Shown: piece by piece, positions 17,399 to 27,936 of the stretch
How positions within the stretch are numbered: position 1 is the first letter of the stretch
How the letters are laid out: each line of letters opens with the position of its first letter
Assembly: GCA_035942915.1 (NCBI GenBank)
Contig: DASZCR010000016.1
Span: 1-53,217, forward strand
Direction: 5' to 3'
Origin: DASZCR01 sp035942915
GTDB lineage: Bacteria; Acidobacteriota; Blastocatellia; Pyrinomonadales; Pyrinomonadaceae
DNA: 53,217 nucleotides
Notes under the pieces: generated by a model
What the model saw: the letters and a program-made list of their open reading frames with translations, nothing else
Databases searched by the model: none
Told to the model about the DNA's origin: nothing
Made by a program: the position numbers and the translations under genes

Positions 17399-18311
17399 GT
17401 TCAAGGAGAAGGGACGAAGCAGAGAGGCATGGGGGCGAAGCGCGCCCGGCGCGTCGAGGCGTGCGCTCCTGACGGTCTGCCTGCTACCTTTCGCCTTTTT
17501 CCTTCTTGCCTGCCGGCAAGACATGCAAGACCAGCCGCGCTACGAGGTCTACGAACCGAGCCAGTCTTTCAAAGACGGGCAGGCGTCGCGCCCTCTCGTC
17601 GAAGGCACGGTCGCACGCGGGCAACTGAGAGAGAACACACTGCTCTACACGGGGCGGACGGGCGGCGCGGGCATCGGACAGACGGCGAGCGGCGCGGGCT
17701 TGAGCGGCTCGCAGACGGGCGTCCTGCCCGGCGGCACTGGCGCCGCGCAGCCAAACGTACAGACGGGCGGCGCACTGATGCCTGCGGGCGCGGGGCGGAC
17801 GAGTCAGACGGGACAACAGGGCGGCGACGTGAACGTGCGCGGCAGTGCGGCCAACACGACGGCCGCGCAGGGCGGCCCCGACGTTTTCCCGTTCGAGATA
17901 ACGGCCGACGTGTTGCGACAGGGGCGGACGCGCTACGAGCAGTTCTGCGCCATGTGTCATGGCCCGATGGGGAACGCCGACGGCATGATTGTCCGGCGCG
18001 GCTTCCAGCGTCCACCCTCTTTTCACGACGACCGGTTGCAGGAAGGACAGACCGCCGCCAGCCACTTCTTCGACGTGATTACGAACGGCTTCGGCGCGAT
18101 GCCCGACTACGCTTCGATGATTGCCGTCGAAGACCGTTGGAAAATCATCGCCTACGTGCGCGTGCTGCAACTGAGCCGGCGGGCGACCGAAGCGGACGTG
18201 CCGCCCGATAAGCGCGGACAGTTGAGAGGCGCGAACGGTACAGGCGGCGCGGGCGGCGCGCAAACGCCGGCCGCCGCCGGAGGAGCCGACGGAGGAGGTG
18301 GAGGACACTAA
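17385..18311 (+). CDS. actE: Alternative Complex III subunit ActE, monohaem cytochrome c lipoprotein
   Basis: About 308 residues. An unusually long polar N-terminus (about 28 residues) precedes a hydrophobic signal and a lipobox ending FLLAC (Cys about 43), so the protein is anchored on the outer face of the membrane. After the conserved QDMQDQPRYEVYEPS region comes an inserted Gly/Thr/Gln-rich stretch (about 88-165). The haem domain has a single site CAMCH (about C188/C191/H192), with a Met-containing C-terminal part (FGAMPDYA) that supplies the sixth ligand. The tail is Gly/Ala-rich. GAGG at 17376-17379 favours ATG 17385; ATG 17382 is equally in frame. Transfers electrons from ACIII toward the oxidase. 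Confidence 0.92.
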   Translation: MSNTEFKEKGRSREAWGRSAPGASRRALLTVCLLPFAFFLLACRQDMQDQPRYEVYEPSQSFKDGQASRPLVEGTVARGQLRENTLLYTGRTGGAGIGQTASGAGLSGSQTGVLPGGTGAAQPNVQTGGALMPAGAGRTSQTGQQGGDVNVRGSAANTTAAQGGPDVFPFEITADVLRQGRTRYEQFCAMCHGPMGNADGMIVRRGFQRPPSFHDDRLQEGQTAASHFFDVITNGFGAMPDYASMIAVEDRWKIIAYVRVLQLSRRATEADVPPDKRGQLRGANGTGGAGGAQTPAAAGGADGGGGGH

Positions 18312-18312
18312 G

Positions 18313-19551
18313 ATGGAAGCGGCCAGCAGATACACAGTCCCGGCCGAGGTCGCGCGCTATCGTATGCCCGCGCTCGGCGTCGGCGTCGTGGCGCTCTTGC
18401 TGAGCGCGGGGGGCGCGCTCATCTACGGGCCGGTGCAGTTCTTCCGCTCCTACCTCGTCGGCTTCTTCTTCTGCACAGGACTGGCCGTCGGCAGTCTCGC
18501 CATCCTGATGCTGCAACACATGGCGGGCGGCGCGTGGGGCTTAATCATCCGGCGCATCCTCGAAGCGGCGACGCGCACGATTCCGCTGCTCGCGCTGCTT
18601 GGGCTGCCCATCATCGTCTCGCTCTTCGTCCACCCGCACGGCCACGCGCTCTACGAGTGGTCGAATCACGAATACGTCGCTTCAGATGACGCGATGCGCC
18701 ATAAGAGCGCCTATCTCAACATTCCTTTCTTCATCGCGCGCTACGTCTTCTACTTCGCCGTCTGGTTCGGGCTGGTCTACTTCCTCAACCGCTGGTCGGT
18801 CGAACAAGACCACACGGGCGACCCGCGCGTGAGGCGCAAACTGCAAGACCTGAGCGGCCCCGGATTGCTGCTCTTCGGACTGACGGTGACGTTTGCCTCC
18901 ATCGACTGGGGAATGTCGCTTGAGCCGCATTGGTTCTCGACCATCTACGGCCTCATCGTGATGGCCGGGTGGGGATTGTCGGCGCTCGCCTTCACTATCA
19001 CGATGGCCGCGATGCTGGCGCGACACGGCGAACTCGCCAACGTCTATCAGCCGCGCCACTTCCACGACTACGGCAAACTCCTGCTGGCCTTCGTGATGCT
19101 CTTCGCCTACTTCTCTTTCTCGCAGTTTCTCATCACGTGGTCGGGGAATCTGCCGGAAGAGATTCCGTTCTACCTGCGGCGTCTGCGCGGCGGCTGGCAG
19201 TACGTCGGTTTAGCCATCATCCTGTTCCACTTCGCGCTGCCGTTTGCGCTGCTGCTCTCGCGCGACCTGAAGCGTTCGGGGCGGACTCTGCGGCGCGTGG
19301 CCGTGCTGCTGCTGGTGATGCGCGTCATCGATTTAATCTTCCTGTTTGCTCCGGCCGCGACGCCGGCCGGGCAGCCCGAACACGGCGCGGGACTCAATCC
19401 GGTCGATTTCCTGACGATGTTTCTCGCCACCATCGGCGTCGGCGGCATCTGGCTCTGGTACTTCTTAGGGCAACTCGCGGCGCGCCCGCTCGTGCCGCTC
19501 GGCGCGCCCGAACTCGAAGGCGCGCTGTCGGCCGCCGGGGCGCACCACTGA
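18313..19551 (+). CDS. actF: Alternative Complex III subunit ActF, membrane protein
   Basis: A 412-aa membrane protein related to ActC, with about ten helices; it forms the second half of the ACIII membrane core. Recognisable stretches: FFRSYLVGFFFCTGLAVGS (about 47-65), the charged loop with HPHGHALYEW and DDAMRHKSAYLN (about 105-140), ASIDWGMSLEPHWFSTIYG (about 196-214) and DYGKLLLAFVMLFAYFSFSQ (about 251-270). In ACIII of known structure this subunit lacks a confirmed quinol but has a proton-path-like set of polar residues. ATG at 18313, with GGAGG at 18299-18303 region upstream, is preferred over a GTG at 18298 that would lie inside actE. Confidence 0.93.
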   Translation: MEAASRYTVPAEVARYRMPALGVGVVALLLSAGGALIYGPVQFFRSYLVGFFFCTGLAVGSLAILMLQHMAGGAWGLIIRRILEAATRTIPLLALLGLPIIVSLFVHPHGHALYEWSNHEYVASDDAMRHKSAYLNIPFFIARYVFYFAVWFGLVYFLNRWSVEQDHTGDPRVRRKLQDLSGPGLLLFGLTVTFASIDWGMSLEPHWFSTIYGLIVMAGWGLSALAFTITMAAMLARHGELANVYQPRHFHDYGKLLLAFVMLFAYFSFSQFLITWSGNLPEEIPFYLRRLRGGWQYVGLAIILFHFALPFALLLSRDLKRSGRTLRRVAVLLLVMRVIDLIFLFAPAATPAGQPEHGAGLNPVDFLTMFLATIGVGGIWLWYFLGQLAARPLVPLGAPELEGALSAAGAHH

Positions 19552-19588
19552 AGCAGGAAAAGTTTTAAAGGGAAAAAGGGAAGATGTT

Positions 19589-20203
19589 ATGGCTGGACAC
19601 AGGCACAGGCTCCAAGACGACATCCATCGCACGCCGGACGTGTCGCACATCAGCAACCCGGACGTGGCACACGAAGAGTCGGACGTGGCGGTTGGCCCGA
19701 TTGCGAAGTTCGTCGGCGGGCTCTTCGTGATGTGCCTCGTCGTCAGCCTCTTGATGTGGCTGCTCTTCAACTTCTTCGAGCGCAGGGCGCGCGAGTCCGA
19801 GTTGCCGACCTCGCCGCTGGCGCGACAGGGCGCGGAGATTCTCCCGCCTGAGCCGCGCCTGCAAGCCGCGCCCGGCTTCGGCGTGACGCGCCCGGACGGC
19901 TCACGCGTCGACCTCATGTTGAAAGAGCCGCAGGCCGAATATGAAACGCTGCGCCAGATTTGGGAGCAGGAGTTGACGACCTACGGTTGGGTAGACGAGG
20001 CGGCCGGAACGGTGCGGATGCCGGTCGAAGACGCGATGGCTCTTTACCTGCGGCGGCAGCAGATGAAGACCGGCGCGCAGACGCCGATGCAGACGCAGCA
20101 GGCACCGCCGCAGCAGGGCGGAAACGCCGCCGCGCCCGCCGCAGGCGAACAGATGCCTTCGGGTTCGAGTTCGGGGCAGCAGCCGGAGCAGAAACACAAA
20201 TGA
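19589..20203 (+). CDS. uncharacterised single-span membrane protein between actF and sco
   Basis: A 204-aa protein: polar His/Asp-rich N-terminus (1-35), one membrane helix (about 43-66), then a periplasmic-side region with a short conserved-looking core (LMLKEPQAEYETLRQIWEQ, about 109-127; TYGWVDEAAGTVRMPVEDAM, about 130-149) and a Gln/Ala/Pro/Ser-rich tail of about 45 residues. The core resembles the VDEAxGxVRIPIDxAM pattern often seen in small proteins encoded before SCO in ACIII or caa3 clusters, where they are thought to be assembly or accessory factors; I do not recall a name. Its stop overlaps the sco start (ATGA), tying it to copper insertion. Preceded by GGGAAAAAGGGAAG. Confidence 0.8.
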   Translation: MAGHRHRLQDDIHRTPDVSHISNPDVAHEESDVAVGPIAKFVGGLFVMCLVVSLLMWLLFNFFERRARESELPTSPLARQGAEILPPEPRLQAAPGFGVTRPDGSRVDLMLKEPQAEYETLRQIWEQELTTYGWVDEAAGTVRMPVEDAMALYLRRQQMKTGAQTPMQTQQAPPQQGGNAAAPAAGEQMPSGSSSGQQPEQKHK

Positions 20204-21198
20204 AGTTCGAGACCAAGGGAGAGGGACACAAGGAAGAAGTGAAGACGACGATGACGCCACATGATGCTTTCAGTCAGTGGGCGGCGCGACGACGACCATG
20301 CGCGCGCGTCTCGGCCTTGTGCCTTTTAACTTTTGCCCTCTGCCTCCTGAACGCCGCGCAGGCGTTCGCTCAATACGGGCGACCGCCCGAAAGCTCTCTG
20401 CCGCAGGGCGGCACGCCCGACGTGCTCAAGCAGGTCGAGATTGAACAGAAGCTCGATTCGCAACTGCCGCTCGACGCCCTCTTCCGCGACGAGGCGGGGC
20501 GCGAAGTCGCGCTCTCGGAATACTTCAAGGACGGCAAGCCGGTCGTCCTCGCGCTCGTCTATTACGAGTGCCCGATGCTCTGCAATCAGGTCTTGAACGG
20601 GTTGACCGGCTCGCTCCTCGCGCTCAAGTTCACGGCTGGCGAGGAGTTCCGCGTCGTCACCGTCAGCTTCGACGAGCGCGAGACGCCGGAGTTGGCCGCG
20701 CGCAAGAAGGAGACTTATCTGGCGCGTTACAAACGCGCGGGCGCAGAGCGCGGCTGGCATTTTCTGACGGGGCGCAAGCAGTCAATCGACCGGCTCGCCG
20801 AAGCCACCGGCTTCAAGTACGTCTGGGATGCGCGCTCGAATCAGTTCGCGCACGCGAGCGCCATCATGGTCGCCACGCCGGAAGGCCGCCTCTCGCACTA
20901 CTTCTACGGCATCGAGTATGCGCCGAAAGACTTGCGCCTCAGTTTGGTCGAAGCGTCTGCGGGCAAGATAGGCTCGCCCGTCGATAAGTTAATACTTTAC
21001 TGCTATCACTACGACCCGACGGTCGGCGGCTACGCGCCCGTCGTGATGAACATCGTGCGTCTGGCGGGCGTGGCGACCCTCGTCGGCCTCGTCGTGATGC
21101 TTCTGCTCTTGCGGCGGTACAAGCGGCCGGCGAGCGACAGCGAGGACGACGAACGGGAAGGTCTCGGCGAGAGCGTCAACGCAGGAGGGACTGCTTAA
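20200..21198 (+). CDS. sco: SCO1/SenC family copper chaperone
   Basis: A 332-aa thioredoxin-fold copper chaperone for the CuA site of cytochrome c oxidase subunit II. N-terminal signal or anchor at about 36-57. The copper site CPMLC (C124/C128) lies in VYYECPMLCNQVLNG and its distal His is in NQFAHASAIMV (His about 218). A C-terminal membrane helix (about 289-309) is unusual for SCO proteins and is seen in the variant found with ACIII clusters. Start at 20200 overlaps the previous stop; a longer reading from 19960 lies within the upstream gene in another frame and is rejected. The next gene is coxB, the expected target. Confidence 0.92.
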   Translation: MKFETKGEGHKEEVKTTMTPHDAFSQWAARRRPCARVSALCLLTFALCLLNAAQAFAQYGRPPESSLPQGGTPDVLKQVEIEQKLDSQLPLDALFRDEAGREVALSEYFKDGKPVVLALVYYECPMLCNQVLNGLTGSLLALKFTAGEEFRVVTVSFDERETPELAARKKETYLARYKRAGAERGWHFLTGRKQSIDRLAEATGFKYVWDARSNQFAHASAIMVATPEGRLSHYFYGIEYAPKDLRLSLVEASAGKIGSPVDKLILYCYHYDPTVGGYAPVVMNIVRLAGVATLVGLVVMLLLLRRYKRPASDSEDDEREGLGESVNAGGTA

Positions 21199-21203
21199 AC
21201 GTC

Positions 21204-22400
21204 ATGCAGTTATTGCAGCAAGTATGGGTGCCGTTTGCGCCCGAACAGGCGTCGTCTTTCGCGGGCGAGGTGGATGCGCTCTACCTCTACCTTGTCCTCC
21301 TGACGCTCTTCTTCTCGGTCGCCATCAGCGCGCTCATCATCTACTTCGCCATCCGCTATCGCCGCCGCAACGCGATGGAAGTGCCGCGCCCCGTTCACGG
21401 CTCGATGATTCTGGAATCGGCGTGGTCAATCATTCCGCTGCTCATTGCGATGACGATTTTCGCGTGGAGCGCCAGCGTCTACTTCAAACTCTATCGCATC
21501 CCGAACGAAGCGATGGAGATTTACGTCGTCGGCAAACAGTGGATGTGGAAGTTCCAGCACGCCGAAGGCCAGCGCGAGATTAACGAACTGCACGTTCCCG
21601 TCGGCGCGCGCGTCAAGCTGACGATGACGACTGAGGACGTGATTCACTCGTTCTACGTCCCGGCCTTCCGCATCAAGGCCGACGTGGTGCCGGGGCGCTA
21701 CACGCAGACGTGGTTCGAGGCGACCAAGCCCGGCCGTTACTACCTGTTCTGCGCGGAGTATTGCGGCACGAACCATTCGGGGATGATTGGTTGGGTCGTC
21801 GTCATGGAGCCGACCGAATATCAACAATGGCTCTCTGGCGGGGCGACCGATTCGGCGGCCTCGCAGGGGCAGAAGGTCTTTCAGGAACGCGGCTGCGCGT
21901 CGTGCCATCAGGACGACAAGCAGGGGCGCGGGCCGACGCTGGCCGGGCTCTTCGGTAAGCCGCAGCCCTTAGACACGGGCGAGTCGGTCGTGGCCGACGA
22001 GGCATACATACGCGAGTCGATTCTCAACTCGCAGGCCAAAATCGTCGCCGGTTTTGCGCGCCCGTCCATCATGCCGACCTATCAGGGACAACTCTCTGAG
22101 GAGCAGATACTGCAACTGATAGCCTACATCCGCTCGCTCGGCGACAACGCTGAAGGCTCAAGCGGCGCGGGCGGCGCAACCGGCGGCGCAGGCGGGGGCG
22201 CGACGACCACCACCGGCACCGCGCCCGACGTGCAACGCTCGAACCCGCTCGCGCCGACCGACCCGCGCGGCGCAGGAGGGCGCTCGACGACCGGCGGCGC
22301 AGGCACACAGCAGCAAGGCGCAGGCGGCGCATCTTCGACCGGGCGGACGCGGCCGACACCCGAACGCGGCAGCAGCCAGAACCCGCCGCCCGAAGAGTAA
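21204..22400 (+). CDS. coxB: cytochrome c oxidase subunit II with fused cytochrome c domain (caa3 type)
   Basis: A 398-aa subunit II. Two membrane helices (about 25-50 and 70-93) precede the cupredoxin domain. Its CuA ligands are visible in CAEYCGTNHSGM (C183, C187, H191, M194) with an upstream His in DVIHSFYVP. A cytochrome c domain follows with CASCH (C231/C234/H235) and a Met in SIMPTYQG, so the electron donor is built in, typical of caa3 oxidases. The last 80 residues are Gly/Thr/Ser/Pro-rich low complexity and look disordered. No cleaved signal; the N-terminus starts a few residues before the first helix. Receives electrons from ActE or ActA and passes them via CuA to haem a in CoxA. Confidence 0.95.
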   Translation: MQLLQQVWVPFAPEQASSFAGEVDALYLYLVLLTLFFSVAISALIIYFAIRYRRRNAMEVPRPVHGSMILESAWSIIPLLIAMTIFAWSASVYFKLYRIPNEAMEIYVVGKQWMWKFQHAEGQREINELHVPVGARVKLTMTTEDVIHSFYVPAFRIKADVVPGRYTQTWFEATKPGRYYLFCAEYCGTNHSGMIGWVVVMEPTEYQQWLSGGATDSAASQGQKVFQERGCASCHQDDKQGRGPTLAGLFGKPQPLDTGESVVADEAYIRESILNSQAKIVAGFARPSIMPTYQGQLSEEQILQLIAYIRSLGDNAEGSSGAGGATGGAGGGATTTTGTAPDVQRSNPLAPTDPRGAGGRSTTGGAGTQQQGAGGASSTGRTRPTPERGSSQNPPPEE

Positions 22401-22496
22401 ACGGTGCGCCCGGAGCGCAGCCCGGCAGTCGCACGCGGCGGCGGAAGTGTCAGACAATTGGTCTTGTGTTAAGAGTCTTTCAGGACGAATGAATTT

Positions 22497-24254
<1,758 letters not shown>

Positions 24255-24259
24255 CAGTC

Positions 24260-24982
24260 TTGGCAACCAGCGACACCATGCACACGACGCACGCGCCGCA
24301 CTCTTCGGCGCACACGGCGCTCGCGCACCACTTCGACAACATGGAGCAGCAGCGCGAGGCCGGGACGCTCGGCATGTGGGTCTTCCTCGTTCAGGAGGTG
24401 ATGTTCTTCGGCGGGCTCTTCCTCGCCTACCTCGTCTACCGCACCAAGTACCCGATGGCCTTTGCGGCGGCGAGCAGCCACCTCAACTGGAAACTCGGAG
24501 CCTTCAACACCGTCGTCCTCATCTGTAGCAGTCTGACGATGGCGCTCGCCGTCTGGGCGGCGCAGATTGGTCGTGAGCGACGCACACAGTTGCTCTTCAT
24601 GGGTCTGACAGCCCTGCTCGGCACGGTCTTCCTCGTCGTCAAAGCCATCGAGTACACGGACAAGTGGCACGACCGCCTGTTTCCCGTGCGCGGGTGGTTC
24701 GCCCCAGCCCCCGACGCCTTCCCGCACACCATCGCGGTCGAGAACATACAGATGTTCTACTGGATTTACTTCGCCATGACGGGCTTGCACGCGCTGCACA
24801 TGATTATCGGCATCGCCATCCTGCTGCCGATTATGTGGAAGGCTTGGCGCGGGGCTTACTCGCCGGAGTATTACGCGCCGGTCGAACTGTTCGGACTCTA
24901 CTGGCACTTCGTCGATATCGTGTGGATTTTCCTCTTCCCTCTGCTCTACCTGCTCGGCGCGCACTTCGGCGGGGGACACTAG
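24260..24982 (+). CDS. coxC: cytochrome c oxidase subunit III
   Basis: A 240-aa subunit III with a His-rich N-terminus (about 1-28) and five to six helices; it lacks the first two helices of the seven-helix form. Family signatures are GTLGMWVFLVQEVMFFGGLF (about 35-54), the Glu-containing helix VVKAIEYTDKW (about 130-140), the FYWIYFAMTGLHALHMIIG stretch (about 165-183) and YWHFVDIVWIFLF (about 215-227). It stabilises subunit I and its proton uptake. The start is a TTG at 24260, eight bases after AAGGAG; the first ATG (24278) is too far from the ribosome-binding site. Starts 5 bases after coxA. Confidence 0.94.
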   Translation: MATSDTMHTTHAPHSSAHTALAHHFDNMEQQREAGTLGMWVFLVQEVMFFGGLFLAYLVYRTKYPMAFAAASSHLNWKLGAFNTVVLICSSLTMALAVWAAQIGRERRTQLLFMGLTALLGTVFLVVKAIEYTDKWHDRLFPVRGWFAPAPDAFPHTIAVENIQMFYWIYFAMTGLHALHMIIGIAILLPIMWKAWRGAYSPEYYAPVELFGLYWHFVDIVWIFLFPLLYLLGAHFGGGH

Positions 24983-25077
24983 GAGGGTTGATTCATTGAC
25001 TCGGCGGCTCATGTGAAGCAATGAAGCAGTGACGCGACAAGGCGATGAGCCGTTGAAGCAATCGTTTTGAGGGGTTT

Positions 25078-25404
25078 ATGTCGGAACACATCGTTTCAAG
25101 AAAAATCTACTTCGCCGTCTTCGGGGCGTTGATGTTGGGAACGTTGCTGACGGTTGTCGCCGCGCGCATCGACTTCGGCCCTTTCAACGACATCATCGCC
25201 ATGACCATCGCCGTCGCGAAGGCGCTGCTGGTCGTCCTCTTCTTCATGCACGTCCGCTACGGCTCGCGCCTCAACATGGTGATAGTCGTCTCCGGCTTCT
25301 TCTGGCTGGCCGTGATGATTGCCTTTACGCTCTCCGACTACGAGAGCCGCGACTGGATGCCGAGAGTCCACGACCCGAACGAACCGGCCAGCGTCCACCG
25401 CTAA
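25078..25404 (+). CDS. coxD: cytochrome c oxidase subunit IV-like
   Basis: A 108-aa protein with three membrane helices (about 10-31, 36-58 and 64-82) of the small prokaryotic subunit IV (caa3_CtaG/COX4_pro) family. Typical features are the start with VSRKIYFAVFGALM, the Ala/Lys-containing second helix AMTIAVAKALLVVLFFMHVR and a Trp/Phe-rich third helix. It assists assembly and stability of the oxidase. The 95 bases before it contain no gene, only short imperfect TGAAGCA-type repeats and GAGGGG just before the ATG. Last gene of the respiratory operon; a hairpin follows. Confidence 0.9.
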   Translation: MSEHIVSRKIYFAVFGALMLGTLLTVVAARIDFGPFNDIIAMTIAVAKALLVVLFFMHVRYGSRLNMVIVVSGFFWLAVMIAFTLSDYESRDWMPRVHDPNEPASVHR

Positions 25405-25430
25405 CCGTTCTGCCAGCCTTCAACTCCGCG

Positions 25431-25474
25431 AGCGTGCGCCGAGAGACTTCGTCTCAGAACTCCCGGCGCACGCT
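25431..25474 (+). terminator. hairpin after the respiratory operon
   Basis: AGCGTGCGCCG (25431-25441) pairs exactly with CGGCGCACGCT (25464-25474), and an inner stem GAGAC/GTCTC (25443-25447/25451-25455) has a three-base loop. It lies 27 bases after coxD. A short TTCG follows instead of a U run, so termination may be partial or Rho-assisted. Confidence 0.6.
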
Positions 25475-25586
25475 TTCGCATGTGACGCTTTTGGGAGCGA
25501 CACACTGCGCGCTCAAAAGCGGCCTGACTTTTTAGTAGAATCTCCTTCGTCCGAATCCGTCGGCGGGAAGGAGCAGGGAAGAGCTC

Positions 25587-26957
25587 TTGCTGGTGAGGAA
25601 AGTCATCACGTTGGTCTTGCGCTTCGCCTTGCGCGTCTTCTTCCGGCGCATCGAGGTGGCAGGGCTTGAGCGCGTGCCGCGCGAGGGCGCGTGCCTCTTC
25701 GTGCTCAACCATCCGAACGGGCTGGTTGACCCGGCCTTCCTGCTCTGCTACGCGCCGCGCCCCGTCTCTTTTCTCGCCAAGTCGCCGCTGTTTAAGACGC
25801 CCGTCCTCGGCTATTTCGTGCGCGCGATGGAGGCCATCCCCGTCTATCGCAAACAGGACGAGGGCGCAGACACCTCGCGCAACCGCGAAACCTTCGAGCG
25901 TTCGCACGCGCTCTTGCGGCGCGGCGGCACGATTGCCATCTGCCCCGAAGGCGTCTCGCACAACGAGCCGAGTTTGCGCCCGCTCAAGTCGGGCGCGGCG
26001 CGCATCGCGCTCGGCGCGGCCTCTGCCAGCGGCGGCGCGCTCGACCTCAAAATCGTCCCGGCCGGTCTCTACTACACGGCGAAGACGGCCTTTCGCAGTT
26101 CCGCCCTGCTCTACTTCGGCGAGCCGCTCAAGGTCGAGCCGGTCGAGGCGGCCGCAGACGGCGAGCCGCCGCGCGAGGCCGTGCGCGCCCTCTCCGACCG
26201 TATCGCCGAGTCATTGCGCGAAGCGACCTTGAACGCAGAGCACGCCGAGGCGCTCTCGACCATCGCACGCGCCGAACGCATCTTCTCCTCCGAAGACGAA
26301 GACGCGCCGCCGAGTCTGGCGCGCGAGCTACGTCTGCGCCGACGCTTCGTCGAGGCTTACGCCTTCCACCGCGCGCAGTCGCCCGAACGGCTCGCCGCGC
26401 TCGAAGCGCGCATCCGTCGCTACGAGGAGGAACTGCGACAGGCGGGCTTCGACGACCCGCGCGACCTGTCCACCTCCGCGCTCTCAAAAAACACGCGCGC
26501 GCGCCACCTTCTGACGCGCGCACTCGTCTTCCTGCTGCTTGCGCCGCTCGCCATCGCGGGCGCGCTCACGCACTACCCGGCCTACAGGCTCGCGGGGCTG
26601 CTCGCCACCAAGCTCTCGAACGAATACGATGACGTGCTCTCGACCATCAAAATCATCGCCGCGACGCTCCTCTTCCCGCTGACGTGGCTCGTCCTCTCTG
26701 TCGTCGCATACCTCTTCGGCGGGTGGGCGTGGGCGCTCGCCGCGCTGCTCGTCACGCCGCTCGCGGGCTACGTCGCCCTGCGCTTCTCGGAAGAGTTCGA
26801 CCGCTTCCTCGCCGGTCTCAACGCCGCCGCCTTCTTCATCACGCAAAGACGCTTCTTCCGTCAACTGCTCGCCGAACGCAAAGCCATCCGCCGCGAGATT
26901 CTTGCGCTCGGCGACGAGGCCGAACGCGCGGGCGCGCTCAAAACAGTCGTCTCTTAA
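25587..26957 (+). CDS. 1-acyl-glycerol-3-phosphate acyltransferase family protein
   Basis: A 456-aa PlsC-family acyltransferase, transferring acyl chains to glycerolipid precursors at the cytoplasmic membrane. The catalytic motif is NHPNGLVDP, with His42 and Asp48 separated by five residues rather than the usual four, as in the HPNxLxDP subgroup. The second family motif is CPEGVSHNEPSLRPLKSGAA (from C119), supplying the Glu-Gly phosphate-binding turn. A basic region with coiled-coil tendency (about 210-300) and three to four C-terminal helices (about 310-430) follow. The reading frame opens with TTG (25587) then CTG and GTG (25593); the exact start is uncertain, and GGAG lies upstream. Convergent with proC, overlapping it by four bases. 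Confidence 0.82.
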   Translation: MLVRKVITLVLRFALRVFFRRIEVAGLERVPREGACLFVLNHPNGLVDPAFLLCYAPRPVSFLAKSPLFKTPVLGYFVRAMEAIPVYRKQDEGADTSRNRETFERSHALLRRGGTIAICPEGVSHNEPSLRPLKSGAARIALGAASASGGALDLKIVPAGLYYTAKTAFRSSALLYFGEPLKVEPVEAAADGEPPREAVRALSDRIAESLREATLNAEHAEALSTIARAERIFSSEDEDAPPSLARELRLRRRFVEAYAFHRAQSPERLAALEARIRRYEEELRQAGFDDPRDLSTSALSKNTRARHLLTRALVFLLLAPLAIAGALTHYPAYRLAGLLATKLSNEYDDVLSTIKIIAATLLFPLTWLVLSVVAYLFGGWAWALAALLVTPLAGYVALRFSEEFDRFLAGLNAAAFFITQRRFFRQLLAERKAIRREILALGDEAERAGALKTVVS

Positions 26958-27898
26958 TCTCTCCCCGGTCGGCTGCGCGCGCCGAGCGCGACCGCACGCT
27001 GGTAGGCGGCGTAGACGGCCTTTGAGAGCACCGTGCGCAGAGAGCCTTTCTCCATCTGGTAGATGGCCTCGGCCGAAGTGCCGCCCGGCGACGTGACCAT
27101 GTTGCGAAGCTCCGCCGGATGCTTGCGCGACTTGCGCGCAAAGAGCACGGAGCCGAGCATGGTCTGCGTGACAAGCTCCTGCGCGACGTGGCGCGAGAAG
27201 CCCATGTGGACGCCCGCATCGACGAGCGCCTCCATCATCATGAAGATGTAGGTCGGCCCCGTCGCGCTCAGCGCGGTCGCCATGTCAATCATGTTCTCGG
27301 TTTCGACGAGCATCTCGCTGCCCAACGCGCCGAGCATCGCGCGCACCTGACGAAGTTGCTCTTCGGAGACTTCCGATGTCGGCGTCCACGCCGTCATGCC
27401 TGCGCCGACCTGCGCGGGCGTGTTCGGCATCGCGCGCACTATCGAGCGGTGCGCGAGCGCGTCGGCCATCGTCTCGATACGCGCGCCCGCGACGATGGAG
27501 ACGACGAGTTGATGCGGGCTGAACGCGCCGCGCAGCTCTTCGAGCACGCCGCCGAGCCGCTGCGGTTTGACGGCGAGGACGACGAGTGAGCCGCCCTCTT
27601 GCGTTGAAGCGTCGCGTCCCTCACGTGTGACTTCCGGCGCGGCGGTGAAGTCTGCGGCGGCGCGATTGCTTTCATAAACCTCCACGCCGTATCTCTCGCG
27701 CAACTCACGGCGGCGCGCCTCGCGCGGATGGCTCGCGGCAATCTGTCCGGGCGCGACGAGTTCGCGCCGCAAGAGACCGGCCAGAATCGCCTCGGCCATC
27801 ACGCCGCAGCCGACGAAGGCGAGGCGTGCGGTCGCCAGAGGGTTGTGCTCTGCGTGAGTCTGCGCGTCGTGGTTGGTTGTCGCAGCGGAGTCGTTCAT
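26954..27898 (-). CDS. proC: pyrroline-5-carboxylate reductase
   Basis: A 314-aa enzyme of proline synthesis that reduces 1-pyrroline-5-carboxylate with NAD(P)H. An N-terminal extension of about 25 residues precedes the Rossmann motif FVGCGVMAEAILAGLL (about 28-43). VVLAVKPQ and VRAMPNTPAQVG (about 154-165) follow. The C-terminal dimer and active-site domain shows ALSATGPTYIFMMMEALVDA and TSPGGTSAEAI (about 268-278), which bind the substrate. About 30 residues of the central loop (THEGRD/STQEGG region) are longer than usual. The preceding gene on the same strand is the DUF72 gene, 38 bases away, so the two may form an operon. Converges on the acyltransferase, sharing overlapping TAA stop codons. 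Confidence 0.93.
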   Translation of the reverse strand: MNDSAATTNHDAQTHAEHNPLATARLAFVGCGVMAEAILAGLLRRELVAPGQIAASHPREARRRELRERYGVEVYESNRAAADFTAAPEVTREGRDASTQEGGSLVVLAVKPQRLGGVLEELRGAFSPHQLVVSIVAGARIETMADALAHRSIVRAMPNTPAQVGAGMTAWTPTSEVSEEQLRQVRAMLGALGSEMLVETENMIDMATALSATGPTYIFMMMEALVDAGVHMGFSRHVAQELVTQTMLGSVLFARKSRKHPAELRNMVTSPGGTSAEAIYQMEKGSLRTVLSKAVYAAYQRAVALGARSRPGRD

Positions 27899-27936
27899 CT
27901 TCGGAAAATTCCTCGTCGCTCGTTTGGTTTCGGAGG

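Noticed and set aside
24982..25077. short TGAAGCA-type repeats between coxC and coxD as a CRISPR-like or mobile repeat
   Set aside because: Only three imperfect 7-mers within 60 bases, no spacers and no regular period.
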